A stretch of 64,000 nt of DNA, from contig CALFBI010000006.1 of NCBI GenBank assembly GCA_937951675.1, forward strand, positions 183,522 to 247,521. Reading direction: 5' to 3'. The notes beneath the pieces are model-generated. The model worked only from the letters and a program-made list of their open reading frames with translations. It was not told where the DNA came from and made no database searches. Below, piece by piece: positions 48,184 through 59,100 of the stretch. The number at the start of each line of letters is the position of its first letter. Within the stretch, counting starts at the first letter, position 1. A program made the position numbers and the translations under genes. Origin of the DNA: an uncultured Verrucomicrobiales bacterium. Lineage in GTDB: Bacteria > Verrucomicrobiota > Verrucomicrobiia > Verrucomicrobiales > Akkermansiaceae.

Positions 48184-49470
48184 TTAAACCACATCACCAA
48201 TAGAGCCATAGCCAGGCACAAATAACCTCTGGTAAAGACGATTGGCATGACCATCCGAGAGCGAGGCGATAAAATCACAAATCATTCTAGCCCGCTCTGT
48301 GGTCGTCTGAGCTTCTAAAAGTTGAGACGCTTCACGGGCAGGGAGCAAATTGAAATGGTGACCATAAATAGGCTCTTGCTTAATATAGCGTGCACTCAAG
48401 ACACTCCATAATTGACTCAAAACATGAGCCCCCTGGTGCTCTAGCTGGCTCAATTCCGGTGATAAAAAAACGACTTCGTAGGCTAACTTTTTATAAATCC
48501 GGCATTCCTCTCTCATCTCAGGATCGACTTCCAAGCGGTAACGATAGCGGTTGGTATGACTGCTCATCATATTTTCATCCTGAACAAGTCGGGTCGCCTT
48601 AATGTAATTTCCGATCTTTCGCCCTACAAAAGGTTCGACTCTCTCTCTCCGAATCGCGGATAACAAATCTCCCAAAGGAGTTCCTCCTTCAATAGAAAGT
48701 CCTTGGGTTTTTGCCCATTCTTCCACTTTTTCAACCCGAAGAAATCCTGCTCTAGCACTGTCAGAAAGATCGTTTAAAGAATAGGCGGTGTCATCAGCCC
48801 AATCCATCACCTGGCATTCAATCGGCTTGAAACCATCTCGCACTTCTCCGGGGATGAACTCAGGAGGGAAATCATTCCCATCCATCACAAAATCTAAAAA
48901 AGGGGTCTGGAAGTCATATAGATAATGATGCTCAGGGGCCGCTCCACTCGTATTTCGAAGCTCTGACCAAAGGGTTCGATACTTTAAAATACTATCTAGA
49001 AAAGCCCTGCTAGGATTCATCCCTCTATTACTTTGCGAAAAAATGGTCTGTGAAATCAACCGAAGGGTCTGCGCGTTCCCCTCGAAACCTCCATGCTCTC
49101 TCATTAAATCATTAAGAGTCTTCTCCCCAGCATGCCCAAAAGGAGGGTGCCCCAGATCATGAGAAAGACAACTGGCCTCGACGAGATCAGGATCAATGAA
49201 AAAAGAATCCGTCAGGAGTTCAGAACTCTTCTGCAACCAATGACAAATCGAACGTCCAATCTGAGCCACTTCTAATGAATGCGTTAACCGAGTTCGGTAA
49301 AAGTCATATTCACCACTCCAAAAAACCTGAGTCTTACTCTGCAATTTCCGAAAAGAAGGCGTATGAATGATACGGTCTCGATCCACTTGAAAAACACTTC
49401 GATAATCATCCTCGGTGGCCTCTGTTTGAAGCCTTTGAAAGTCGAAATGTTGGTAAAATTCGTTCGTCAC
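48184..49470 (-). CDS. dgt: Deoxyguanosinetriphosphate triphosphohydrolase
   Basis: A 428-residue HD-domain enzyme that cleaves dNTPs to nucleosides plus triphosphate. The metal site is spelled by RLTHSLEVAQIGRSI and CLSHDLGHPPFGHAGE (two HD motifs), then VMDWADDTAYSLNDLSD. The N-terminal RSVFQVDRDRIIHTPSFRKL (positions 24-43) is typical of dNTPases of the Dgt family. The start is GTG at 49470. It stands alone, divergent from the CPA antiporter. Confidence 0.93.
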   Translation of the reverse strand: MTNEFYQHFDFQRLQTEATEDDYRSVFQVDRDRIIHTPSFRKLQSKTQVFWSGEYDFYRTRLTHSLEVAQIGRSICHWLQKSSELLTDSFFIDPDLVEASCLSHDLGHPPFGHAGEKTLNDLMREHGGFEGNAQTLRLISQTIFSQSNRGMNPSRAFLDSILKYRTLWSELRNTSGAAPEHHYLYDFQTPFLDFVMDGNDFPPEFIPGEVRDGFKPIECQVMDWADDTAYSLNDLSDSARAGFLRVEKVEEWAKTQGLSIEGGTPLGDLLSAIRRERVEPFVGRKIGNYIKATRLVQDENMMSSHTNRYRYRLEVDPEMREECRIYKKLAYEVVFLSPELSQLEHQGAHVLSQLWSVLSARYIKQEPIYGHHFNLLPAREASQLLEAQTTTERARMICDFIASLSDGHANRLYQRLFVPGYGSIGDVV

Positions 49471-49586
49471 TTTCCCATTTCGCCTTACTTTAGCTCTTTA
49501 GACAATCTTGCGTTACGAAAAATCCGTCATTTTCCCATCGTTTTTCTTATCAATTCCCTCTTCAATCGTCTTCTCATTTAAAATTT

Positions 49587-51407
49587 ATGGAACCTCTTCC
49601 CTATATCGCTCTCGTGCTCGCTATTGGTATTTTAGCTCAATGGTTTGCTTGGCGCTTTCATTTCCCTTCAATCCTTCTCCTCCTCGCCGGAGGAATGGGG
49701 CTCTCTGCCGCCACCGGTGTTCAGCTTGACGACTTCATGCCTGAGTCCACCATTCTGGCAATTGTAGGCTTCTTTGTTTCAATCATTCTGTTTGAAGGAG
49801 GTCTCACCTTGAAATTTAAGGAGCTCAAAGAATCGGGAGCTCCCGTCTTTCGGCTCTGCACGATTGCAGTTGTCACCAGCTTTGTCCTGACCGCCGCGGC
49901 ACTCTATTTCTTACCAGGGCTCCAATATGACCTCCGCATTGCGGCCTTATTAGGCGCCATTCTCGTCGTAACAGGTCCCACCGTTGTCTCCCCATTACTC
50001 CGGTTGATCAAACCTTCGAGAAAGATTGCCTCGATTGTTAAATGGGAAGGGATCGTTGTCGACCCGATCGGAGCGATCTTAGCCGTCCTTGTCTTCCAAG
50101 CCGCTCTTGCCGGAGATTTTGAAGCGGCGAAAACGAGTGTCCTCATCGCACTTGGCAAAACAATTTTAGTGGGAGTCGTCGTCGCCTTCATCTTAGGTAA
50201 AACCATTGAGCTCATGATGAAGCGTCACCTCATCCCTGACTTCCTCGAAGGATTCTTCATCCTCGCGGTAGTTGGAATTGCCTTTGCTGGATCCAACATG
50301 ATTCAAGCCGAATCAGGGCTTCTCACCGTCACTGTGCTTGGGATGGTGCTCGCGAACCAAAAATCCGTTTCCGTGCAGAGGATCTTAGAGTTTAAAGAAA
50401 ACCTCCGTGTCCTGATTATCTCCCTACTCTTCGTTCTCCTCTCTGGAAGGCTTCCCTTCAATGAAATCGTAAGTGCGCTCCCTAAGGGGCTTTTCTTACT
50501 CTTTGTTTTAATCTTTGTAATCCGACCTATCTCCGTTTTTGGAGCGAACCTCTTCTCTAAAAAAACAAGTCAGAAAGAACGCCTCTTTTTGGCCTCTCTT
50601 GCTCCTCGAGGGATTGTTGCGGCGGCTGTGACCTCTATCTTTGCCCTCGAAATTGAACACGCGGCTCACGATCACAAAATACCCGAACACCTTGTCGCCC
50701 AGGCTCATGAATTAGTTCCGATTGTATTTATCATCATCATTGGAACCGTTGCTTTTTACGGGCTTCTCGCCGCCCCCCTCGCAAGGAAGCTCGGTCTCGC
50801 TACCAAGAACCCGACGGGCGTTCTCTTTGCCGGCTGTGACACCTGGACTCGCCTCATTGCGAAGGCTCTTCATCAAGATGGACATGCCGTCATGCTCCTC
50901 GATACTCAGTATTCAAAAATCGCCACCGCTAGAATGGAGGGGCTCAATGCAGTGCGGGCGAATATCCTCTCTGAATACGCTGAAGAAGAACTCGAATACT
51001 CTGGCATTGGACAACTCGTTGCTGCCACTCCCAATGACGAAGTCAACTCACTCGCCACTCGTGAGTTCAGCCATATTTTCGGTTCTTCAAATGTCTGGCA
51101 ACTCACTCCACAAGACCTTGGTGAACATCACACCAAAGTGGTCTCCTCTAAGAACAGAGCCCGAGTGTGTTTCACGAATTCGCCAGGTTTTAGCCAACTT
51201 GAAACACTTGCTCTACAAGGGGCTCAGGTGAAAAGCACCACCATTACCGAACATTTCACACTTCCTGATTTTTATAAAACATACGGAGAAGGAGCGTTCA
51301 TTATCTTCCTCTTCTCCGAAGAAAAGGGACTTCGCCCTGCGGCCTCTGATTTAGATAAAGTTTCTGAAGGCACTACGATCTACGCCTTTATTCCTCAACA
51401 AGATTGA
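49587..51407 (+). CDS. CPA1-family cation:proton antiporter with C-terminal NAD-binding domain
   Basis: A 606-residue membrane protein with about 12-13 transmembrane helices up to residue 400. The motifs FEGGLTLKF, LLGAILVVTGPTVVSPLL and WEGIVVDPIGAILAV carry the conserved Asp and the Na+/H+ exchange core, as in KefB/NhaP-like antiporters. Residues about 405-520 form a Rossmann-like TrkA-N-type domain (GVLFAGCDTWTRLIAKALHQ, AVMLLDTQYSKIA). Such domains usually gate K+ or Na+ transport by nucleotide binding. The C-terminal 80 residues resemble a small TrkA-C-like unit. Confidence 0.88.
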   Translation: MEPLPYIALVLAIGILAQWFAWRFHFPSILLLLAGGMGLSAATGVQLDDFMPESTILAIVGFFVSIILFEGGLTLKFKELKESGAPVFRLCTIAVVTSFVLTAAALYFLPGLQYDLRIAALLGAILVVTGPTVVSPLLRLIKPSRKIASIVKWEGIVVDPIGAILAVLVFQAALAGDFEAAKTSVLIALGKTILVGVVVAFILGKTIELMMKRHLIPDFLEGFFILAVVGIAFAGSNMIQAESGLLTVTVLGMVLANQKSVSVQRILEFKENLRVLIISLLFVLLSGRLPFNEIVSALPKGLFLLFVLIFVIRPISVFGANLFSKKTSQKERLFLASLAPRGIVAAAVTSIFALEIEHAAHDHKIPEHLVAQAHELVPIVFIIIIGTVAFYGLLAAPLARKLGLATKNPTGVLFAGCDTWTRLIAKALHQDGHAVMLLDTQYSKIATARMEGLNAVRANILSEYAEEELEYSGIGQLVAATPNDEVNSLATREFSHIFGSSNVWQLTPQDLGEHHTKVVSSKNRARVCFTNSPGFSQLETLALQGAQVKSTTITEHFTLPDFYKTYGEGAFIIFLFSEEKGLRPAASDLDKVSEGTTIYAFIPQQD

Positions 51408-51416
51408 TTTCCCCCG

Positions 51417-52133
51417 ATGTATCAAGATCTGGAAGCAGAACTTCATGACCTTTTCTGGGAGCAACATGGAAGCCCTGCCGAGCTTCCCTTTTTAAAAGAA
51501 TTTCTCTCCCAAGCACCAGGTTCCACCCTCGAAGTTGGTTGTGGTTCTGGACGGCTCATGACCCCACTGCTCAAGGCAGGATATCAGGTCACAGGGATTG
51601 ACCCTTCCCAAGCCATGATCGCTCTGGGACGTGAAAAACTCCCCGCTGCGGAATTTATTCTCGGCACCTTAGACGAGCTCGATTTCTCTCGAACCTTTCA
51701 AAACATCATCATTCCGGCCTTTACCCTACAGCTCATTCCTGACCCTGAAGCCGCTCTCAAAAAAGCCGCTAAACATCTCTTACCAAGTGGACAGCTTTAC
51801 ACCACGACCTTCCTCCCTTGGGCCGAACTCGAAAAAGAACTTCCTGAAAACAAATGGTATCCTGATGAAGAATTCATTGCTGAAGATGGCCGGAAAGCCA
51901 CTCTAGAAACCCAGCACTCCTTCGATCCCGACTACCAACTCCTCCACCGCCAACATCGTTACCAGTGGGGAGAAAGAAGTCATGAATGCCGTCAAACGCT
52001 TCACTGGTTCGAGCCCTCACAGCTTCGAAGCCTTCTGGAAACTTGTGGATTCAAAATCGTAAAAGCTTATGGGGACTTTGGAGAGACTTCCCCAGAAGAG
52101 GCTCAAATCCACACCGTTTTTTCTTCGCTCTAA
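51417..52133 (+). CDS. Class I SAM-dependent methyltransferase
   Basis: A 238-residue protein. Motif I is LEVGCGSGRLMTPLLKAG, the acidic end of beta 2 is in VTGIDPSQAMIAL, and IIPAFTLQLIPDPEAALKKA corresponds to motif III/post I. It belongs to the methyltransferase type 11/25 group; the substrate cannot be predicted. It follows the antiporter by 9 bases on the same strand and ends 3 bases before the convergent ispE. Confidence 0.82.
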   Translation: MYQDLEAELHDLFWEQHGSPAELPFLKEFLSQAPGSTLEVGCGSGRLMTPLLKAGYQVTGIDPSQAMIALGREKLPAAEFILGTLDELDFSRTFQNIIIPAFTLQLIPDPEAALKKAAKHLLPSGQLYTTTFLPWAELEKELPENKWYPDEEFIAEDGRKATLETQHSFDPDYQLLHRQHRYQWGERSHECRQTLHWFEPSQLRSLLETCGFKIVKAYGDFGETSPEEAQIHTVFSSL

Positions 52134-52136
52134 TTG

Positions 52137-52964
52137 TTAATTAGGAGAAACCCAGGTCCATAAACTTGGATCCAACTCTTCTTTTGCGCGCTGAGGAAGA
52201 GCCTCACCACTTTCACCCTCTTTTAACACCGCAAAAAGAGTCGAACCAGAACCACTCATCATCGCGACGTCCACTTCTGGTTGCGCTAAAAGCCAGAGCT
52301 TCGCTTCAGGAAGGAACCTGTATTTCTCAAAAACAGGACGTTCGAGATCGTTTACTAATGCTCCCCCGCGATACGCTTGGGGAGCATAATTGATCCCCGG
52401 GAGCTCTTGCGAAGAACTCCATGCTCCATAAGCCTCCGGAGTAGATACTCCAAATTCGGGTTTCATTAAAAAATATTTCAGAGCCGGAAACTCTCTCATT
52501 ACCTCGATTTGCTCCCCTCTTCCCCGACATCGGCAAACCGCGTCATATAAAAAAAAGGGCACGTCCGAACCAAGTTCCGCTGCGATCGCATGAAGTTTTT
52601 CAAGCGACAACCTATTCCCAAAGTGCTCATTAAGGGCTTTGAGAGTGATTGCAGCATCACTACTCCCTCCTCCTAACCCCGCTCCATGAGGGATCCGTTT
52701 CTCTAGGTAAATCTTCCCTTTATAAGTCTGACCTAGCTCCGCTTCCATAGCCCGCACCGCCTGGGTCACCAGATTCTCCTCATCAACTGGAACCGTGGTA
52801 TCATCACAACTAAGTTGATAAGCCTCAGCATCCGCAAAAGTAAGACTATCAGCCAAACCCTCCACGGGAGCCATGATCATATCTAACTCATGAAACCCAT
52901 CAGGCCTCTTTCCTAAGATTCGCAAAGAAAGATTTAATTTTGCAGAAGCGTTCAGTTTTTTCAT
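52137..52964 (-). CDS. ispE: 4-diphosphocytidyl-2-C-methyl-D-erythritol kinase
   Basis: A 275-residue GHMP kinase of the non-mevalonate isoprenoid pathway. The N-terminal SAKLNLSLRILGKRPDGFHEL, the ATP loop RIPHGAGLGGGSSDAAITL (about 89-107) and MMSGSGSTLFAVL near the C-terminus are those of IspE. It overlaps the upstream yfiH-type gene by 4 bases (ATGA), so the two are coupled. The 3' end is 3 bases from the convergent methyltransferase gene. Confidence 0.95.
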   Translation of the reverse strand: MKKLNASAKLNLSLRILGKRPDGFHELDMIMAPVEGLADSLTFADAEAYQLSCDDTTVPVDEENLVTQAVRAMEAELGQTYKGKIYLEKRIPHGAGLGGGSSDAAITLKALNEHFGNRLSLEKLHAIAAELGSDVPFFLYDAVCRCRGRGEQIEVMREFPALKYFLMKPEFGVSTPEAYGAWSSSQELPGINYAPQAYRGGALVNDLERPVFEKYRFLPEAKLWLLAQPEVDVAMMSGSGSTLFAVLKEGESGEALPQRAKEELDPSLWTWVSPN

Positions 52965-53611
52965 TTCCTTCCAAGTAAAGCTAACATTCGGCCAGTCATT
53001 CCTTTTTCGATACGATAAGAATAATAACGATTCAAGTCACTTGTCGTGCAAAGCCCACAATCATTCACTTCTTTAACCCCTGCCTCTTTCCCCTGAGCTT
53101 CAATCATCGAAGCAAAATCTGTATCGTAAGCGGGGTAACGAATACATGGAGCCATCACCATCACAAGATCTTCGGGTCTAGTCCCGAAACTTTCTTCCAT
53201 TTTCCTAACAGTTTTACCTGTAATATTAAGTTGGGTGCTTTTGAGACCAGAGTGAATCAACCCTATTGCATTCGACCCTCGGTCTACTAAATAGATCGCC
53301 CCGCAGTCTGCGACACAAATCCCCAGTAACACCTCGGAATCATTTGTCACTAAGGCGTCAACCTCTAAGCATAAAGAAGGACTCTCCCGATCGACAACAG
53401 CGACCCCGCAGCCATGAGTTTGTTCGGCTCTTTTAAGCTGGCCCCATTGATAACCACCTTTCTCAACCATCGCTCGGTGCATGGGCTCAAGTCGCTTCAA
53501 CATCAAATCTTTATCTAAATCAAGAGGCACGCCTGGGATTCGCTCAATGAACTCAGCAGTCACCCCTGGAACCTCTCGTAAGGGGGACAAAAAAGAAGAC
53601 GCATTAGCCAT
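52961..53611 (-). CDS. Multicopper-oxidase-like laccase-domain protein (YfiH/PgeF family)
   Basis: A 216-residue protein of the YfiH family (formerly DUF152), which acts on purine nucleosides or on peptidoglycan precursors. Conserved pieces are present: EQTHGCGVAVVD, GICVADCGAIYLVD and IGLIHSGLKSTQLNITGK, which carry the His/Cys metal ligands; the usual HAGWRG is HSGLKS, a notable divergence. Length is slightly short for the family (about 240-250). It starts the pair yfiH-ispE. Confidence 0.82.
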   Translation of the reverse strand: MANASSFLSPLREVPGVTAEFIERIPGVPLDLDKDLMLKRLEPMHRAMVEKGGYQWGQLKRAEQTHGCGVAVVDRESPSLCLEVDALVTNDSEVLLGICVADCGAIYLVDRGSNAIGLIHSGLKSTQLNITGKTVRKMEESFGTRPEDLVMVMAPCIRYPAYDTDFASMIEAQGKEAGVKEVNDCGLCTTSDLNRYYSYRIEKGMTGRMLALLGRK

Positions 53612-53687
53612 GACCGTGAGGTTAGCTGATGCGCCTTAACGACACCAGCAGAGAAATTCTCTACTGGGAGGCTGAAAAAATAATGGC

Positions 53688-54149
53688 TTAGCTCAAATTA
53701 CGACCTTTGATCGCTTTCTGAGTCGCTCTGACCGTAGAGGCTTCTTCGGTATCCATTTCGGCCATAACACTAGAAAGGTTTTCGGAAATATAATTACGCA
53801 TTTTCGCAACCAATTTATTCCCTTTATTCTTAATACGCACCATGATCTTACGGCGATCTTCGGCAGCATGAACACGCTCGACAAACCCGAGGCGTTCGAG
53901 CCGGTCCACTAAACCTGTAGCAGCAGCGGTGGAATGTCCCATCTTGTTAGCGATGTCAGACATCGTTAGGTATTCCTCACTCGCCAGGTAAGCGAGAAGA
54001 AAAAATTGAGGGAAAGAAACCTTATCTTTTGCTAAGGCATTCGAGAGGCTCAGGATACAAGATCTCTGAGTAAATAAAACGAAATCGGCTAATTGGTCCG
54101 TATCTACACGGACCGACGCCGCACTCGATTTTGCGGTTTTCGGGTTCAT
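53688..54149 (-). CDS. MarR-family transcriptional regulator
   Basis: About 153 residues with the winged-helix pattern of MarR: YLTMSDIANKMGHSTAAATGLVDRLERLGFVERV (recognition helix STAAATGLVDRLERLG), then the wing AEDRRKIMVRIKNKG. The ATG at 54149 (MNPKTAKSS) is preferred over one at 54200, because a promoter-like pair at 54205-54234 would put the transcript start at about that first ATG. A 16-bp palindrome upstream (54242-54257) may be its operator. Target genes are unknown. It is upstream of yfiH-ispE and divergent from nothing, with murJ behind it. Confidence 0.85.
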   Translation of the reverse strand: MNPKTAKSSAASVRVDTDQLADFVLFTQRSCILSLSNALAKDKVSFPQFFLLAYLASEEYLTMSDIANKMGHSTAAATGLVDRLERLGFVERVHAAEDRRKIMVRIKNKGNKLVAKMRNYISENLSSVMAEMDTEEASTVRATQKAIKGRNLS

Positions 54150-54204
54150 GACTGTTCGACTGTTTTTTTTGGTTTGGACGTGCTGTTGACGAGACAGCAA
54201 ATAG

Positions 54205-54257
54205 AGAATACCTCGAAATTTTTAAAAAACTCAAGCTGAAAGTTAAAACATTTTAAC
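54205..54257 (-). promoter_or_regulatory. Promoter and palindromic operator of the marR gene
   Basis: On the minus strand TTGAGT (54234-54229) and TATTCT (54210-54205), 18 bases apart, form a moderate sigma-70 promoter. Just upstream is the perfect palindrome GTTAAAA-CA-TTTTAAC (54242-54257), 7-bp arms and a 2-base centre, AT-rich and of the size MarR dimers bind. Autoregulation is an inference. Confidence 0.45.
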
Positions 54258-54325
54258 ATTCTACCCTTCCGAACCATCAAACTCCCTGAGTAATCAGAGT
54301 TTTATCAAAAATTAAAATTTTCTTC

Positions 54326-55930
54326 TTAAGACCTCCTAAAACCTCCTTTGAGCTCAGCCATAGAGGTCGCCCGAATCGCGATCGCCGCACAAAAATAAGA
54401 AGCAGCCCCTACTGAGACCAAGCAAGCTGCGGTAATCACTCTCCCCAACTGCCCGCTATCATAAAAGCCCTCAAGCGCCACTTTAGCGCCCCATAACACC
54501 ACTCCCATGACAAGGCTCGCTACGATCATCCTCAAGAGCTTCTGGATTGCATCTCGATCTAACTGCACGATTTGCCGAGTCCCTCTCCAATAAAGGAACA
54601 AACTCACGATACCGGCGATCGAGGTGGCAAGCGCGATCCCAACATGCTTCATCGTCGGGAAAAGAATCAGGCTGAATATAATATTCACTAACACCGTGAC
54701 CGCCCCAATTTTCATCGGCGTTTTCGTATTTTCATTTGCAAAATAAGCCGGCTGTAAAACCTTAATCAGAATATAAGCAGGAAGCCCGATCGCGAAACAA
54801 ATCAACGTCTTCGAGGCTTCTACCGTATCCTTAGCTTCCCAATTTTTACGTTCAAAAATCGCGCCAAAAATCTCCTCTGGGATGACAAACATCGCGGCCG
54901 TCGCGGGAATCGTCAGTAACATTGAAAATAAAATACCATTCTTAATACTTTCCCGCACCCCTTCCGTATCTCCTTTACGCAATAACCGACTCACCTCTGG
55001 AAGAAGAACCACCCCAAAGGCGATCCCGATCATTCCGAGCGGAAATTGAAAAATGCGGTCGGTGTAATGAATGATTGAAGTGGACCCTTCATGAGTCGTT
55101 GCGATCTGAGTTCCGATCAGAAGATTAATCTGTTGAATACTCGCTGCCAAAACCCCCGGAATCATTAACATCCCTAACTTCTTCATTTTAGAAGACCGTT
55201 TCGGAAAATTCAAACTCACGTTCCACCCCTTCTTTCTCAAAGTGAGCCAAAGGGCTAATAACTGCGCCCAACCTGCTACAAAAACGCACCATGAAGCGAC
55301 CTGAGCAATTTGATTCAAATCTGCCGCAAATCCACCCACCGGAATCACAACTGCGAGCCCTGTGATCCAGATGATATTCAGCAAAACGGGAGCAAAAGCC
55401 GGCATCCCGAAAATTTTCAAGGTATTAAGAGTCCCGCTCAAATGCGCCCCTAAGGCCATACAGAGCAAGTAAGAAAACATGATCTGCGCCAAATGAACAG
55501 TAAGCTCGAAAGTCTCGGTCCCTTGCGGGTAACGCGCCATCTCCCAGAACCAAGTCCAGGAAAAGACCCACCCTTCCGGCTGAAGGAAGCCAAATGCAAA
55601 AATGGCCATCACCCAGCGCATTGCGGGCAGAATCAGAAGAGTTCCTATAATCAGCACCCACGCTAACCACGAAAAAGCGGTCGAGGCAAAAGCTTGCGCC
55701 TCCTCTTTACTCCCCGTTTCGAGCTCTTTCGACAAAAGTGGCACATAAGCAGCATTGAAGGCCCCTTCTCCAAAAATTCTTCGAAACATATTTGGGAACC
55801 GGAACGCCGCCACAAAAGCATCTGACTGCGCATGAGTTCCAAAAAAGCCCGCCATTAATACATCCCGCACCAGACCTAGGATTCGGCTCAAGAGCGTAAA
55901 ACCACTCACTGTTGCAAGAGAACGTAACAT
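54326..55930 (-). CDS. murJ: Lipid II flippase MurJ
   Basis: A 534-residue multidrug/oligosaccharidyl-lipid/polysaccharide-superfamily transporter with about 14 transmembrane helices. The N-terminal SATVSG-like start LRSLATVSGFTLLSRILGLVRD, the FRRIFGEGAFNAAYVPL loop and the later GMIGIAFGVVLLPEVSRLL are MurJ-typical; Arg and Asp/Glu in those loops line the lipid II cavity. It moves lipid II across the inner membrane for cell-wall synthesis. Length fits (about 510-540). The start ATG is at 55930. Confidence 0.93.
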   Translation of the reverse strand: MLRSLATVSGFTLLSRILGLVRDVLMAGFFGTHAQSDAFVAAFRFPNMFRRIFGEGAFNAAYVPLLSKELETGSKEEAQAFASTAFSWLAWVLIIGTLLILPAMRWVMAIFAFGFLQPEGWVFSWTWFWEMARYPQGTETFELTVHLAQIMFSYLLCMALGAHLSGTLNTLKIFGMPAFAPVLLNIIWITGLAVVIPVGGFAADLNQIAQVASWCVFVAGWAQLLALWLTLRKKGWNVSLNFPKRSSKMKKLGMLMIPGVLAASIQQINLLIGTQIATTHEGSTSIIHYTDRIFQFPLGMIGIAFGVVLLPEVSRLLRKGDTEGVRESIKNGILFSMLLTIPATAAMFVIPEEIFGAIFERKNWEAKDTVEASKTLICFAIGLPAYILIKVLQPAYFANENTKTPMKIGAVTVLVNIIFSLILFPTMKHVGIALATSIAGIVSLFLYWRGTRQIVQLDRDAIQKLLRMIVASLVMGVVLWGAKVALEGFYDSGQLGRVITAACLVSVGAASYFCAAIAIRATSMAELKGGFRRS

Positions 55931-56159
55931 GATCCCCTTTGATGGCGAAGAGAAGGGGGTGGTTCAATCTTTTTAGGTCTTTTTTAGATCTTTTTAAACC
56001 CTCCTCACCAGAGCATTAAGAGCCTTCATTCTAAAATGCTTCCCCCATTCTTAATCATCAAATCCGCCCTTGGTTCAAATCCACCCATTAAGATTGCAAC
56101 AAAAACAATCTAGATTTTTTTTGGACAAATACTTTTCAACACGGCAAACTTCCGGTTAA

Positions 56160-59100
56160 ATGAAATATTTTTTAACCCCCAAAGTCATTAAACGCGGAAT
56201 ACAGGCTGTAGTTATCAGCTTGTTATCACCGGCAGCCCTTGCTCAAACGATTTACGTCTCTCCCTCTGGAAACGACAACAACAATGGAAGCATTGGCAGT
56301 CCTCTCAAAACCCTTGAAGGAGCGCGAGCAAAGGTCGAGAGAATGGATAAATCGAGAGGTATTCAGGTGCTTTTCCGCGGAGGGCGTTACCCCATTACTC
56401 AAACAGTGACCTTCAGGGATAAAGATTCGGGAACTCCTTCTAAAAAAGTCATTTATAAAAGTCATCCAGGCGAAACCGCCTTTTTCGACGGCATGAGACG
56501 CCTTGATAACAATAAATTCTCGTTGGTGACTGGGAGTCTTGCGAATCGGCTCCCATCCCGCGCTCGGGGGAAGGTCTATTCTCAAGTCATTACCGATGCG
56601 AATTTGATTCGAATCCTTAAAGGAAACGATGCGGGGATGAGCCATAACTCATCTCTTCTTCGGCTGACTTCTACCCCGAACAAAGGATTTTTACACGTCA
56701 AAGATATTCAATCTCAAGGGGCAGGTATTGGGTCTTTCTCTAACCCCAAGGGCGCCGCCTTCAATATTCACGAATCGATTAACTTCTCTCAGATCGCCGA
56801 GGAATTAAGCCGAGGAGGAAAACAAGGTTACCTCAGCGGCTATCTGAGTTCTGACTGGCGTTTTGAGCGGATCGCTCTCCAACGTCTCGGTGGGACTGGG
56901 TCAAAAGTTTTTGTGCTGAAGGACAAATCTGCTAATGGGCTGGAAGGAGCGACTAATCAAGGGCGATTTCGCATCAAAAACCTCCTCGCTACCCTCGATT
57001 CAGAAAGGGAATGGTTCTTTGATGAGTTAGATCGGCGCCTCTACTATTGGCCTCCCGGTGGCAGAATCAACAATTCTGACCGGATCGGGGTGTGGGCTGG
57101 ACCCGACTGCATTGTCGTCACCAATGGGAAAAATATCGCTTTTGAGGGCATCGTATTTCAGCACTTTGGCGGAGGAACCGAGGATGTCATCAATGTGCAA
57201 GACGGCAAAGGGATCCGAATTGCTGGCTGCACCTTCCGCTACGTAGCGCTTCCGATGGCCCCAGTAAGCTTCCGCCCTGGTGCGTCTGATTGCATCATGC
57301 AGAGTTGCGACCTCTATGATAATGGGCGAGGTTCTCGTCTAGGCGGAGGTTCTTTCGGGCCGAATGCTGTTACAAAAGGCCGCAATAGCATTGAAAACTG
57401 CCACTTCACCCAAGTTCAAACCAACAACTACTACGGAAACGCCGCCAGTATTTTTGGAGCAGGACAAACCTTTAGGAATAATTTATGCCACAATGCAAAC
57501 GGACAACCGATCGTCTACGATGGGATCGATCACTACATCGCTTACAATGAGGTTTTTAACGTAGGAGTAGAAGAAGGAGACGGAGGCGCCATCTATACTG
57601 GAGGGGATCTTTATTCTTTTAACAATCGGGTGGAGAGAAACTTTGTTCATCACATTATCTCTATCCCTGGAATATTAAAACGCGCCGGCCTCTTCTCTGA
57701 CGACTATGATGCTGGTGAGATTTATAAAGAAAACGTGATTTATAAGGTTGGCGGGGCAGGAATTAAAATGAATGCAGGATCTGGCCACACTATTTCCAAT
57801 AATGTTTTACTAGATTCAGAAAAAGGGGTCGCCCTTCTTGGCCGCCCCGAAACTTACACCGAAAAATTCAACAAAGCCGCCGGCCTTTTAAAGAGTAATC
57901 CTAGTTCTACCTCAAAAGAGAACTACATTGGTCGCGCTGAAAAGGTGATTGGCGACTTCGCTAATAACTCGAATGCGACTTACAATACCCGGTGGGACAA
58001 TTCTTTTTGGGCTCGTCGATACCCCATCTTGAGAAACATGCTGCGTAAGTCTTCTTCCCGCTTAGGGATGTTTCCTTCAGAGATTCGAGTTTACGACAAC
58101 CTCTTTAGCGGAAACCAAGTCAACTTCGAGCATGCCAATGGGTTTGGAGCTGAACGCAACAGTAGAAATGTTTCCAAATCCCTCTTTGCTAATCCCAGCC
58201 TGTTAAATTTCCAGTTTAAGAACGTCCCCTCTGGTTTTCCGCGCATTCCTTTTAATCAAATAGGATTAAGAAAAGACGCCTACCGTAAGAACGTTCCTAG
58301 TAAAAATGATTATCGTGGCAAAGTTTTTCAACGCTGGAGAAATACTAACGCGAGCCTGTCAGGCAGCTATAACCGCAGCACTGTGAACCAGCGTATCTAC
58401 TACAACACAGGGCAAGTCATTATTACCGCTTCCCAGAGTGGACTTGGAGTCCGGGAAGGCAACGCCAATAATGGAGGAAGTAATAACGGCGGAGGAAGCA
58501 TCAATAGTGGGAGTTTTGTCGCGAGGTCAGAATACCTTTATGACCTAGGCACCCCGACATCACCAGTCTTGCCCGGCTACACGAGGCTTTCTGAGCGCAA
58601 TCGCGCCGGGTTTTTCCGCTGGAACAGTGACGCCAGAGGAATCGTATCGGTCGACCGGGGGAGTTCCGGAGGGCTTAACAATATCACTCGTGACTTCTGT
58701 CGCGGATCCGAGACCCGCACCTTTTTGCAAAGAATCCCAAATGGGGCGTGGGATGTGACTATGACCATTGGAGACAGCCAAGGCATTGTAGATAACATCC
58801 GAGTAGTCGCAGAAGGCAGAACGGTTTTGAACAATATAGACCGAGCTCGCGGAGTGATTAAGGACGAATTTTTCCAAACCACCGTGCGAGATGGACAACT
58901 CGACCTCCAGATCAATGATGACGGCGGAGCAAACTCAAACTGGGCTGTGAACCGAATTATTTATCGAAAATCTCCAAATAAATTCCTCTTCGATATGGGA
59001 ACCCCAACCTCCCCACTGCAATCAGGGTATACTCGTGTTTCTCAACTCACACGTTCCGGGGCCTTCCGTTGGAATAGTAATGCCGCTGGAGTTAGTTCCG

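Noticed and set aside
54279..54302. Hairpin after murJ
   Set aside because: The stem has a two-base bulge and a weak T tail, so evidence for termination is poor.
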